Source: Candidatus Methylomirabilis sp. (GTDB taxonomy: Bacteria; Methylomirabilota; Methylomirabilia; Methylomirabilales; Methylomirabilaceae). Taken from it: a DNA stretch of 64,000 nt. Of this stretch, positions 52,039-61,335 are shown in pieces. The notes under the pieces are model-generated. The model was not told the DNA's origin and did not search any database. It worked only from the letters and a program-made list of their open reading frames with translations. Each line of letters opens with the position of its first letter. Positions within the stretch are counted from its first letter, which is position 1. Made by a program: the position numbers and the translations under genes. The stretch spans positions 1 to 64,000 of the forward strand of contig NZ_JAQUOY010000007.1 of assembly GCF_028716865.1 (NCBI RefSeq), read 5' to 3'.

Positions 52039-53115
52039 ATGATTCGGATACTTGTAGCGGACGATTCAGCGACGGTGCGGGAGTACCTTGCCTTTTTGCT
52101 TGACCAGGATCCTGCGCTTCAGGTTGTTGGCAAAGCCCGGGACGGCCTGGACGCCCTGGAGCAGGCCGAACGGCTCAAACCCGACGTGATCGTGATGGAC
52201 GTCCATATGCCGCGAATGAACGGCTACGAGGCGACCCGGCAGATCATGGAGCGTGTTCCCACGCCTATCGTGATGGTCAGCGCCAGCTCCACCCGCTATG
52301 AAGCGGCCACAGCCTTTGAGGCCCTCAAGGCGGGCGCCTTAACGGTGGTTGAGAAGCCTACCGGCCAGGATCATCCGACGCAGGCCGAGAGCGTCCGGCG
52401 GCTTGTGCAGACCGTGAAGCTTATGGCGGAGGTGAAGGTAATCCGGCGATGGCCACGGACCAGGGATTGGGGGTCTGGTGTCAGGGATCGTGGTCTCATA
52501 TCCGAGTTACCCTCCCCCAGTCCCAGACCCTTGGCCCCTGGTTCCCAGAAGATCAGACTCATCGCAATCGGCGGGTCCACCGGCGCGCCTCAGGTGATCA
52601 ATGACATCCTGGCAAGGCTACCCCGCGAGCTCGGGGCGCCTATCCTCATCGTGCAACATATCGCGCCGGGGTTTACAGGGGGGTTTGCCGACTGGCTCGC
52701 CCAGGGGACTCGCCTTGCGGTAAAGCTGGCCGAGTCGGGGGAAGCGACCCGGCCCGGCACTGTCTACCTTGCGCCGGAGGGCTTTCAGACGGGGATCACG
52801 ACGGAGGGCCGGATTCGGTTGACGAGGGAGTCGGCCGAGGAGGGTTTCTGTCCATCGGCTTCCTATCTCTTTCAGTCAGTGGCAGAGGCCTATGGCCGAT
52901 CCGCTATCGGTATCCTCATGACCGGGATGGGGCGGGACGGCGCGGCGGGTCTCAAGCGACTTCGGGAGGCGGGTGGGGTGACGATCGCCCAGGATGAGGA
53001 GAGTTGCGTCATTTTCGGGATGCCACAAGAGGCGATTCGCCAGGGGGCGGTCGAGCATGTGCTCTCCCCGGAGCAGATCGTGGGAGCGATCCGCTCTCTG
53101 GTAAACCACGGCTAG
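52039..53115 (+). CDS. cheB: CheB protein-glutamate methylesterase
   Basis: A 358-residue response regulator that demethylates or deamidates receptors. Receiver with Asp in VIVMDVHMPRMNGYE; catalytic Ser in GGSTGAPQ, His in IVQHIAPGFTGGFADWL, and Asp in MTGMGRDGAAGL. The linker (about residues 140-172) is encoded by heptamer units. The ATG at 52039 has GGAGG six bases upstream; an ATG at 52012 would translate part of the G-rich array. It closes the cheW-cheR-cheW-mcp-cheA-cheB set. Confidence 0.94.
   Translation: MIRILVADDSATVREYLAFLLDQDPALQVVGKARDGLDALEQAERLKPDVIVMDVHMPRMNGYEATRQIMERVPTPIVMVSASSTRYEAATAFEALKAGALTVVEKPTGQDHPTQAESVRRLVQTVKLMAEVKVIRRWPRTRDWGSGVRDRGLISELPSPSPRPLAPGSQKIRLIAIGGSTGAPQVINDILARLPRELGAPILIVQHIAPGFTGGFADWLAQGTRLAVKLAESGEATRPGTVYLAPEGFQTGITTEGRIRLTRESAEEGFCPSASYLFQSVAEAYGRSAIGILMTGMGRDGAAGLKRLREAGGVTIAQDEESCVIFGMPQEAIRQGAVEHVLSPEQIVGAIRSLVNHG
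52462..52545. repeat. in-frame heptamer array in cheB linker
   Basis: G-rich units AGGGATT, GGGGGTC, TGGTGTC, AGGGATC, GTGGTCT; then, after about a dozen bases, C-rich units ACCCTCC, CCCAGTC, CCAGACC, CTTGGCC. The arms are partly complementary and encode the receiver-methylesterase linker. Confidence 0.75.
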
Positions 53116-53127
53116 GAGGTCACGATC

Positions 53128-55101
53128 ATGGAACGTAGGATTCTCGTCGTGGAGGATAGCCCGACGCAGGCCGAGCGCGTCCGCTTCCTGCTGGAGCGGG
53201 AGGGCTACCGGGTTGAAATGGCCACAAATGGCTGCGAGGGGCTGCGCCATGTTCAGTCGGCGCCCCCGGATCTCATCGTCTCTGACGTCGTCATGCCCGA
53301 GATGGACGGGTACGCCTTCTGTCGGGCAGTGAAGTCGCGCGAGCAGTACAAGCGAATCCCGTTCGTCCTCCTCACGGAACGAAAGACGCCGCTCGATATC
53401 CTCAAAGGTCTGGAGCATGGCGCCGATAACTTTATTACAAAGCCGTTCGAAGACGACTACCTGTTGGAGCGGATCCGGCGGATTTTTGAGCATCTGGAAT
53501 TTCGGAAAGGGGGCCAGCTTGATGTGGAGGTCGCTGTCCGTGCGGGCGGTCGGGAAATCATCATCTCGCCTGACAAACAGCAGATTATCGAGCTCCTCTT
53601 TGCCAGCTTTGAAGAGATTTGCGCCTTGAACGGTCAACTCGCCGAGTCGAAGAAAAGCCTGGAGCACTATTCGAAGGATCTGGAGGCAAAGGTCCTGGAG
53701 CGTACCCGGCAGCTTCAGCGCCAGCGAGAGATGCTGCAGGCCTTGTATCAGGCGAGCTTGGAGATCCAGGCGCCTCTGGAATTACAGGAGCGACTCGATC
53801 GTCTCCTTCAGACCGCTCAGACGGTGTTAGAGATGGATCGTGTCAATATCCTGCTTGCCGACCTAGAGGGGCGTGAGTTGCGGGCAGTGGCCAGTCTTGG
53901 AATGGAGGGGCCCCTCGCGGCGATTCGTGTCCCGATTGGACCGGCAGGAGGCGCACTGGCTGCGGCCTACCGCACCCAGCAGATGATTACCTCGGATGGC
54001 CGAGCATCCCTCCCGGAGCTACTCCGTCTCCAGCCGCCGTATGACCAGATCGAGGCCTTTAGTTCGCCGGTTTTTGCGATCGCGCCCCTGGTGGTGCAAG
54101 GGCAGGCGATTGGAGTCTTTGCGGGGGACCGAAAGTACAGTCTCCGCCCTCTCGACCCCTCTACGCAAGAGCTGTTTCAGCTCTTTGCGACCCAGGCTGC
54201 CCTTGCGATCGAGCATGTGCGACTCTATGAGGTGCAGTGCATGGCAGCCGTCCAGTTGGAGGCGAAGGTGGAGGAACGGACGCGCGAGCTCAACGAGGCG
54301 CTTCGCCGCGTTGAAATGATGTCCCAGCACAAATCGCAGTTCCTCGCCAACATGTCGCATGAACTGCGGACACCGCTCAACAGCATCCTGGGCTTCGCGG
54401 AGCTGCTGCAGGATCCGCAGTTCGAACCCATCACGACCAAGCAGGGCCGCTACCTCAGCCACATCCACTCGAGCGGCCAACACCTGCTCGCCCTCATCAA
54501 CGACCTCCTCGATCTCTCCAAGGTCGAGGCGGGACGGCTGGAGCTGCGGCCCGAGACGTTCCTGCTGGCCGAGGCCCTGACAGCCGCGCTCGAATCCTTC
54601 CGGGTGCAGGTCGACACAAAGGGGGTGACACTCACGGTGCATGCAGACCAAGCTCCGACCAGCCTGGTGGCCGACCCGCTCCGCGTGAAGCAGATGCTCT
54701 ACAACCTGATCAGCAACGCTGTCAAGTTCACCCCCGCAGGTGGCGCCATTACGGTCACCGCGAAGATGGTTTCGCGTTCCGAGTCCGGAGTTTCGAGTTC
54801 ACAACCCGAAACCCTCGACTCCGGCGATTTCGTAGACATTGCCGTCTCGGATACCGGCATCGGGATCAAGGCGGAGGATCTGAGTCGGCTCTTCCAGGAG
54901 TTTACCCAGCTCGATAGTTCCTTCGCCAAGCCGCAGCAGGGGACCGGCCTGGGGCTTGCCCTGACCAAACGCCTGGTCGAGCTGCACGGCGGGACCATCA
55001 CCGTAACCTCGCCCGGCCAAGGCCAGGGCAGCACCTTCACCATTACCTTGCCCCTGCGGCCGCCCGGGACGGAAGGGCGCATCCAGGCGCATGAGGCATG
55101 A
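53128..55101 (+). CDS. REC-GAF-HisKA-HATPase sensor kinase
   Basis: A 657-residue soluble kinase with an N-terminal receiver (ILVVEDSPTQAERVRFLLEREGY, LIVSDVVMPEMDGY), a coiled coil, a GAF domain (residues about 215-365, LQERLDRLLQTAQTVLEMDRVNILLADLEGRELRAVAS) and a kinase core (phospho-His in FLANMSHELRTPLNSILGF; VSDTGIGI; GTGLGLALTKRLV). The kinase core is close to that of the kinase at 42850, so one arose by duplication. It includes a 49-base heptamer array at the same point. It has GGAGGT 10 bases before the ATG and probably links CheA output to the next receiver. Confidence 0.92.
   Translation: MERRILVVEDSPTQAERVRFLLEREGYRVEMATNGCEGLRHVQSAPPDLIVSDVVMPEMDGYAFCRAVKSREQYKRIPFVLLTERKTPLDILKGLEHGADNFITKPFEDDYLLERIRRIFEHLEFRKGGQLDVEVAVRAGGREIIISPDKQQIIELLFASFEEICALNGQLAESKKSLEHYSKDLEAKVLERTRQLQRQREMLQALYQASLEIQAPLELQERLDRLLQTAQTVLEMDRVNILLADLEGRELRAVASLGMEGPLAAIRVPIGPAGGALAAAYRTQQMITSDGRASLPELLRLQPPYDQIEAFSSPVFAIAPLVVQGQAIGVFAGDRKYSLRPLDPSTQELFQLFATQAALAIEHVRLYEVQCMAAVQLEAKVEERTRELNEALRRVEMMSQHKSQFLANMSHELRTPLNSILGFAELLQDPQFEPITTKQGRYLSHIHSSGQHLLALINDLLDLSKVEAGRLELRPETFLLAEALTAALESFRVQVDTKGVTLTVHADQAPTSLVADPLRVKQMLYNLISNAVKFTPAGGAITVTAKMVSRSESGVSSSQPETLDSGDFVDIAVSDTGIGIKAEDLSRLFQEFTQLDSSFAKPQQGTGLGLALTKRLVELHGGTITVTSPGQGQGSTFTITLPLRPPGTEGRIQAHEA
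54776..54824. repeat. in-frame heptamer array in second histidine kinase (7 units)
   Basis: GTTCCGA, GTCCGGA, GTTTCGA, GTTCACA, ACCCGAA, ACCCTCG, ACTCCGG. It lies at the position homologous to the 44092-44147 array but with different unit number and content. Confidence 0.85.
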
Positions 55102-55469
55102 CAATGAGTGCTGCGACGATCCTCGTGGTCGAAGATGACCCGGCCAATCGGGAACTGATGGTTGGGCTGCTTGAGAGCCAGGGCTACCAGGTGTGCCAGG
55201 CGGCGGATGGCTACACGGCCATTGCGCTGGCGCGGGCCGAACGGCCGAGACTCATCCTGATGGACCTCGGACTTCCCGGTCTCGATGGCGTGCAGACTAC
55301 GCAGCGCCTCAAGGCCGATCCTGTGGCGGGGTCAATTCCGATCGTGGTCGTAACGGCCCACGCCCACGCAGGGGAGCCCCTGGCGAGAGCCGCCGGATGT
55401 GATGCCTACCTTACCAAGCCAATCAACATCCCGATACTGCTTAAGACAGTCGCCCGCCTGATTGCCTGA
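55098..55469 (+). CDS. single-domain response regulator
   Basis: A 123-residue receiver (ILVVEDDPANRELMVGLLESQGY, LILMDLGLPGLDGV, and Lys in YLTKPINIP). Start ATG 55098 overlaps the kinase stop (ATGA); ATG 55104 is also possible. It lacks an output domain and resembles DivK-type receivers. It is the last gene of the signalling island. Confidence 0.93.
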   Translation: MTMSAATILVVEDDPANRELMVGLLESQGYQVCQAADGYTAIALARAERPRLILMDLGLPGLDGVQTTQRLKADPVAGSIPIVVVTAHAHAGEPLARAAGCDAYLTKPINIPILLKTVARLIA

Positions 55470-55497
55470 ACCCACCTACCCTTTCAGCAGCCAGGAT

Positions 55498-55950
55498 CTA
55501 ATCACCGCTTACAATCAGAATATCCAGCTCAGAGATGCGTGTGAGCTGGCTGTCGTTCCCTATAAAACCGGTGGCGCCCGCTTCGATGGAGGTCGCCACC
55601 AGGATGGCATCGGGTGTTTTCAGTTGGTATTTGGCGCGAAGCTGGGCGCCCAGATCGGCGATCCCGATCGATAACTCGATCCATTGGAGGTGAGGGTAGG
55701 TTGTGAGGAGGACATAGAACTGATTGACAAGCTCGTCATTGTTCTGTCGGTAGGGTTGCACCAGAACCTCAAGAAGAGAGAGTGTGGAACAAATTCCGGT
55801 ATTGCGTCCTGCTTCAATCGATCTGAGTATCTTCTCAGTTAATCGATGATACTCCGGGTGTTCCTCGATGAGGTAGATCAGGAGATTTGAGTCCAGCCCG
55901 ACTCTGGGATGCCTTCGCAGGAAGCCCTCGAGGCGTTGGGCGCTTACCAC
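55498..55950 (-). CDS. PIN-domain toxin (VapC-like)
   Basis: A 150-residue PIN ribonuclease. Acidic residues of the active site appear in GLDSNLLIYLIEEHPEY, CSTLSLLEVLVQPY and the C-terminal KTPDAILVATSIEAGATGFIGNDSQLTRI. It overlaps the AbrB-type antitoxin by seven bases and ends 28 bases from the receiver gene, which it faces. Confidence 0.88.
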   Translation of the reverse strand: MVSAQRLEGFLRRHPRVGLDSNLLIYLIEEHPEYHRLTEKILRSIEAGRNTGICSTLSLLEVLVQPYRQNNDELVNQFYVLLTTYPHLQWIELSIGIADLGAQLRAKYQLKTPDAILVATSIEAGATGFIGNDSQLTRISELDILIVSGD

Positions 55951-56162
55951 GCACGGCGTTCCTTTGCCAGATACTCGGAAGCGTAGAGTCCGCGGCCCTT
56001 ACCCGCAAGAGCCTTTGCATAACTTTTGGGTTTGGGCCACAAGAGGGTAATCCCTCCTTTGACGACAACCACGAGTTCATCGCCTCCTTTGACCCCCATT
56101 GCCTCGCGCGCTTCTTTGGGAAGGACGATCTGGTTTTTTGTAGAGAGTTTGATAGAAGGCAT
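55944..56162 (-). CDS. AbrB/MazE-type antitoxin (VapB-like)
   Basis: A 72-residue swapped-hairpin DNA-binding protein, MPSIKLSTKNQIVLPKEAREAMGVKGGDELVVVVKGGITLLWPKP, with a C-terminal tail that would wrap the toxin. GGAGGAG region upstream of the ATG. It forms an operon with the PIN toxin. Confidence 0.88.
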   Translation of the reverse strand: MPSIKLSTKNQIVLPKEAREAMGVKGGDELVVVVKGGITLLWPKPKSYAKALAGKGRGLYASEYLAKERRAW

Positions 56163-56270
56163 TGGCTCCTCCAGAGGTTGATATTGACTTTACTTTATCA
56201 CGAAAGGTAAAGCGATGCAACACGCCTACGAACAATTTCATCAGGACGCTGCGTGAGCTGCAAGCAGGAA

Positions 56271-57304
<1,034 letters not shown>

Positions 57305-57312
57305 GGTGGGAT

Positions 57313-58266
57313 ATGATCCTGGTGACGGGCGCCGGGGGGTTCGTTGGCGCCCATCTGCTCAAGCGACTCACGGCGCTCGGCTTGCCGGTCCGGGCGCTGG
57401 TCCGACGCGGGACGGATGGCGGACGTTTGCGCCGGATAGCCGGGTCGCTCTGTCGGTCGGCGAGAGCCGATACTGCGTCGCTGAAGAGCGCGATGCAAGG
57501 AGTCGAGCAGGTGATCCACCTCGCCGGGATATTCCGCGAAAGCGGGAAGGAGAGTTTTGACGCGGTTCATCAGGAGGGAACTCGTCGGCTCATGGAGGCG
57601 GCGCGGGAGGCGAAGATCCGACATGTGGTGTATGTCAGTGCCCTCGGCGCGGCCCCCGACCGGATCTATCCGTTTGTGCGCAGCAAGTGGTTGGGTGAAG
57701 GAGAGGTGCGGAAGAGTGGAGTACCGTTTACGATTCTTCGCCCATCACTCTTGTTTGGCGCGGGGGACCATTTCCTGACACCGCTCTCGAGGTTGCTGAG
57801 GTCGAGTCCGTATGCCGTTATTCCAGGGTACGAACCGCTGCGATGCCAGCCGCTGTGGGTAGGCGATCTGGTCTCCTGTCTGGTGAAGACAATAGAGAGT
57901 GGGGTGGGGAAAGGCGAAACGATTGCCCTGGCGGGACCGGCGCAGATCTCTTATGAAGGGGTGGTGGATCTGGTGCAAGAGGAGCTTGGAGCTCGCCGAC
58001 CAAAGATTCTGCTGCCCCTTCCCCTGGCCGCAACACTGACGCTTCTGCTCGAGCGGGTGATGACGGCGCCCCCGCTCACGACCGGCGTGCTCGACATCTG
58101 GCGTCTGGGCGCCATCACAGCCAGAGATACCGTGCAGAAGGCGTATGGTGTTACACCCATGCCCCTTGCTGAGGGGGCTCGCTACCTCCTTTCATCCGGC
58201 GGACCACCGAGCCGACGCGGGGCCCGCAGAGAGCGAGCAGCGACTCCGAATCGTTCCATCTCATGA
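57313..58266 (+). CDS. atypical short-chain dehydrogenase / NAD(P)-dependent epimerase-like protein
   Basis: A 317-residue Rossmann protein: MILVTGAGGFVGAHLLKRLTALGLPVRALVRR, VIHLAGIFRES and VVYVSALGA; the catalytic YxxxK is replaced by a FVRSKWLGE segment, as in the NDUFA9-like/complex-I-associated atypical SDRs. These bind NADP and often modify quinones, lipids or sugars. The C-terminal 25 residues are Arg-rich and nonconserved. Overlaps the cytochrome gene by four bases. Confidence 0.85.
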   Translation: MILVTGAGGFVGAHLLKRLTALGLPVRALVRRGTDGGRLRRIAGSLCRSARADTASLKSAMQGVEQVIHLAGIFRESGKESFDAVHQEGTRRLMEAAREAKIRHVVYVSALGAAPDRIYPFVRSKWLGEGEVRKSGVPFTILRPSLLFGAGDHFLTPLSRLLRSSPYAVIPGYEPLRCQPLWVGDLVSCLVKTIESGVGKGETIALAGPAQISYEGVVDLVQEELGARRPKILLPLPLAATLTLLLERVMTAPPLTTGVLDIWRLGAITARDTVQKAYGVTPMPLAEGARYLLSSGGPPSRRGARRERAATPNRSIS

Positions 58267-59585
58267 AACGGCTTCTCCTGTATAGTGCAGTGGTGAGCGC
58301 ATCCCTGGGGCTTTCGGTTGGAGCATGGGCAGTGAGCGACCCGCCGCCGACAGCCGATGACCAAGCCCAGATCGAGTTCCTCAAGCGCCATTGGCAGACG
58401 CCCATCCCGCTTCAAGGCAGGCCGCCCGCCCATTTCTCGCCGATGGAGGCATCGCTTGACGCGGAAGGTTGCGCCGTCTGCCATCGAGCTCAGTACGAGG
58501 ACTGGGGCAGCAGCCTGCACAGCAAAAGCATGGGGCCAGGGGTGAGAGGCCAGACAATGGAGTTGATCCATGACGATCCCAAGACGGCGCTCCGCTGCTA
58601 CGGTTGCCATGCCCCTCTCACCGAGCAACAGGAAAAGAGCGTGGATACAGGCAGCCGCCCCTCTATTTTTAAGAGGCATCGCACCTTTTTGGCGTCGCCG
58701 CCTGGCGTTCCGCCGAACGAGGCCGACGCCGCATTGAAGTTGAAGAGGAATCACGCCTTTTCGGCCTCGCTGCAGCAAAAGGGTCTGGCCTGTGCCGGGT
58801 GTCATGTCCGGGGGCACCAGCGCTTCGGGCCGCCGAAACGAGACGGCTCGCTTGAGAATGCCGCTCCGGCGGCCCAGCTTCCCCACGGTGGCGCGATCAG
58901 GACGGCGGCCTTTGAGCGAGCTGAGTTCTGCAAAGGGTGTCACCAGTTCGAGCGGGACGGGTATGCGCTGAACGGCAAGCTGCTCGAAAACACCTATAAT
59001 GAATGGAAAGAAGGGCCGTATGCGCAGGACGGCAAGACCTGCCAGAGCTGCCACATGCCGGAGCGGCGGCATCTATGGCGGGGGATCCATGATCCTGAGA
59101 TGGTCAAGCACGGAGTGTCCGTCCACCTTGCGCTGGACAAGGCGCGCTACCAGGTCGGCGAGCAAGTGCGCGCTGAGATCACACTGGCCAATACCGGTGT
59201 TGGGCATCACTTCCCCACCTACGTGACGCCGAAGATCGTGATCCGATGGGAGTTGGTCGATGCGGACGGCAAGCGGGTGAATGAGAGCATGCAAGAGGAA
59301 CGGATCGGACGAGAGGTTACGCTTGACCTGACGCAAGAACTCTTCGACACCAGGATTGCGCCTGGTAAGAGTCACGCCGTTCGCTATGCGCGAACCATCG
59401 ACCGGACGGGGCTCACGCTACGCGCCTCCGTCGTCGTGGTGCCTGACGACTTTTACATTCAGTTCTTCGAGGCGGTGCTGCCCAAGGCGAAGACACATGA
59501 AGCCAAGGCCCTACTTGAGCAGGCCATCCGCGAGGGCCGCGCACGCTCTTTTTCCCTCTTCACGCAGAGTGTGGTAATTTCGTGA
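58263..59585 (+). CDS. periplasmic pentahaem cytochrome c
   Basis: A 440-residue exported protein with signal peptide (residues 1-23, ending GAWA) and five CxxCH haem-binding motifs: CAVCH, CYGCH, CAGCH, CKGCH and CQSCH, all in the first 270 residues. The C-terminal 160 residues form a beta-rich domain (VRAEITLANTGVGHHFPTYVTPKIVIRWELVDADGKRV). It is related to multihaem cytochromes of the c554/hydroxylamine-oxidoreductase neighbourhood. An electron-transfer role in the periplasm is likely; partners are unknown. Confidence 0.9.
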   Translation: MKRLLLYSAVVSASLGLSVGAWAVSDPPPTADDQAQIEFLKRHWQTPIPLQGRPPAHFSPMEASLDAEGCAVCHRAQYEDWGSSLHSKSMGPGVRGQTMELIHDDPKTALRCYGCHAPLTEQQEKSVDTGSRPSIFKRHRTFLASPPGVPPNEADAALKLKRNHAFSASLQQKGLACAGCHVRGHQRFGPPKRDGSLENAAPAAQLPHGGAIRTAAFERAEFCKGCHQFERDGYALNGKLLENTYNEWKEGPYAQDGKTCQSCHMPERRHLWRGIHDPEMVKHGVSVHLALDKARYQVGEQVRAEITLANTGVGHHFPTYVTPKIVIRWELVDADGKRVNESMQEERIGREVTLDLTQELFDTRIAPGKSHAVRYARTIDRTGLTLRASVVVVPDDFYIQFFEAVLPKAKTHEAKALLEQAIREGRARSFSLFTQSVVIS

Positions 59586-59595
59586 GACAGCGAAT

Positions 59596-59632
59596 AGCTC
59601 ATAGCTGAGGGCTGAAAGCTGACAGCTTATTA
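59596..59632. repeat. heptamer array before hpnR
   Basis: ATAGCTC, ATAGCTG, AGGGCTG, AAAGCTG, ACAGCTT: five 7-base units between the cytochrome gene and hpnR. It ends shortly before the GGAGGAG ribosome binding site. Confidence 0.75.
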
Positions 59633-59645
59633 GCGGAGGAGTGCA

Positions 59646-61148
59646 GTGAAAGTCCTGTTGGTGCATCCAAGTTCCTTGATGTATGCTGAGATCTTCCTCC
59701 GGCTTGAGCCGCTGGGGCTGGAGCGGGTGGCTCAGGCCGCCAGAATGGCGGGCCACGAGGTCAGGCTCTTTGACCTTCAGGTCTTTCACCGTCAGGACTA
59801 CCTGCAAGAGCTCCGCGACTTTCACCCGCAGACCGTTGGCTTTTCGCTGAACTTTTTAGCCAATCTTCCGGAGGTGGTGGAACTGGCAAAGGAGACCAAA
59901 CGCCTCCTCCCCACCTGCTTTGTCTTTGTCGGAGGCCATAGCGCGTCCTTTATCCCGCAGGAGCTTCTCGATCATGCGGAGGGCGCTATTGACTGCATCG
60001 TGCGCGGAGAAGGGGAGCCGATCATGCCGTCCCTGCTGGATGCCATCCTGGATGGAGGACTCGAAACGCTTCCAGGGGTGGTGACAGCCCACGGCGTTGG
60101 CCCCCCGCCGCTGATGCTCCACGACTTGGACCGCACGTTGCCGGCGCGAGACCTTGCCCGCAGACGGCACAAATACTTTATCGGGGTCCTGGATCCCTGT
60201 GCCTCGATTGAGTTTACCCGCGGCTGCCCCTGGGACTGCTCGTTTTGCAGCGCGTGGACCTTTTACGGTCGAAGCTACCGCAAGGTCTCTCCCGAGGTGA
60301 TAGGGGAGGATCTGGCCAGGATGCAGGAGCCCAATGCCTTCTTAGTCGACGATGTGGCCTTCATCCATCCGGAGGACGGGATGGCGATCGGCCGGGAGAT
60401 CGAGCGTCGGGGGATCCGCAAGCAGTATTACCTGGAGACCCGGTGTGATGTGTTGCTCCGCAATCAGGAGGTCTTTGCCTACTGGAAGCGTCTCGGGCTT
60501 CGGTACATGTTCCTCGGCCTGGAGGCCCTCGACGAGGAAGGGTTGAAGGCGATTCGGAAGCGGGCCACGCCCAGCGAGAACTTTCAGGCCCTGGAGGTGG
60601 CGCGGAGGCTGGGATTTACCGTGGCCCTCAACATCATCGCCGATTCGGGATGGGACGAAGAGAGGTTTCGAATCGTTCGCGAGTGGGCCGCCGGTGTCCC
60701 CGAGATCGTCCACCTGACCGTGAATACCCCATACCCCGGGACGGAGACCTGGCACACAGAGTCGAGGAAGCTGACCTCCCTCGACTACCGGCTGTTCGAC
60801 GTCCAACATGCCGTCCTGCCGACGACGCTTCCTCTGAAGCAGTTCTATGAAGAGCTGGTCAAGACCCAGGCGGTCTTGAATCGCAAGCACCTGGGCTGGG
60901 CCGCGGTCCGGGGGACCTTCTCCACCGCCTCCAGCTTGCTTCTACAGGGTCAGACGAACTTCGTTCGGATGCTCTGGAAGTTCCCGCGAGTCTACAATCC
61001 GGAGCGGCAGTACGGTGACCACTTTAAAGAGATGACGTATGCGTTGACCCCGCCGCCGGATAAGCAGGCTGTCAAGCCGACGCAGGCCAAGCTCTTCGTT
61101 CATGCTCCAGCGGCCGCCGGGCAGCGAACGGCACAGGCTGAGGGGTGA
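59646..61148 (+). CDS. hpnR: hopanoid C-3 methylase (B12-binding radical SAM)
   Basis: A 500-residue enzyme that methylates hopanoids at C-3 with SAM and cobalamin. The start MKVLLVHPSSLMYAEIFLRLEPLGLERVA and the B12-binding domain are followed by the radical SAM cluster motif Cys194-x3-Cys198-x2-Cys201 (EFTRGCPWDCSFCSAWTFYGRSYRKVSPEV). This agrees strongly with HpnR by family memory; other B12-radical SAM enzymes share only the general fold. GGAGGAG precedes the GTG at 59646. Methanotrophs, including NC10, are known to make 3-methylhopanoids. Confidence 0.83.
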   Translation: MKVLLVHPSSLMYAEIFLRLEPLGLERVAQAARMAGHEVRLFDLQVFHRQDYLQELRDFHPQTVGFSLNFLANLPEVVELAKETKRLLPTCFVFVGGHSASFIPQELLDHAEGAIDCIVRGEGEPIMPSLLDAILDGGLETLPGVVTAHGVGPPPLMLHDLDRTLPARDLARRRHKYFIGVLDPCASIEFTRGCPWDCSFCSAWTFYGRSYRKVSPEVIGEDLARMQEPNAFLVDDVAFIHPEDGMAIGREIERRGIRKQYYLETRCDVLLRNQEVFAYWKRLGLRYMFLGLEALDEEGLKAIRKRATPSENFQALEVARRLGFTVALNIIADSGWDEERFRIVREWAAGVPEIVHLTVNTPYPGTETWHTESRKLTSLDYRLFDVQHAVLPTTLPLKQFYEELVKTQAVLNRKHLGWAAVRGTFSTASSLLLQGQTNFVRMLWKFPRVYNPERQYGDHFKEMTYALTPPPDKQAVKPTQAKLFVHAPAAAGQRTAQAEG

Positions 61149-61202
61149 ACAAGAGGTTGCAAGACAGGGTTTCAACAGGTTAATGAGCCTGTCCAGCAAA
61201 CC

Positions 61203-61291
61203 CCCGTTCATGCTTCGACGGGCTCAGCACGAACGGGAAAAGGTCAATGTATTCAATACCCATTCCGTTCACCCTGAGCGTGTCGAAGGGT
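61203..61291. repeat. dispersed inverted repeat TTCGAC...GTCGAA
   Basis: The left arm CGTTCATGCTTCGACGGGCT..CACGAACGGG pairs with the right arm CCGTTCACCCTGAGCGTGTCGAAGGG. This is a common dispersed intergenic repeat in environmental genomes. A partial copy lies near 63830 (GAGCCTGTCGAAGCGC...CAGGCTC). Confidence 0.72.
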
Positions 61292-61335
61292 CCATGAGAG
61301 TTTGCAGGATAGGCTCTAATGAGGAGGAATAGCAC

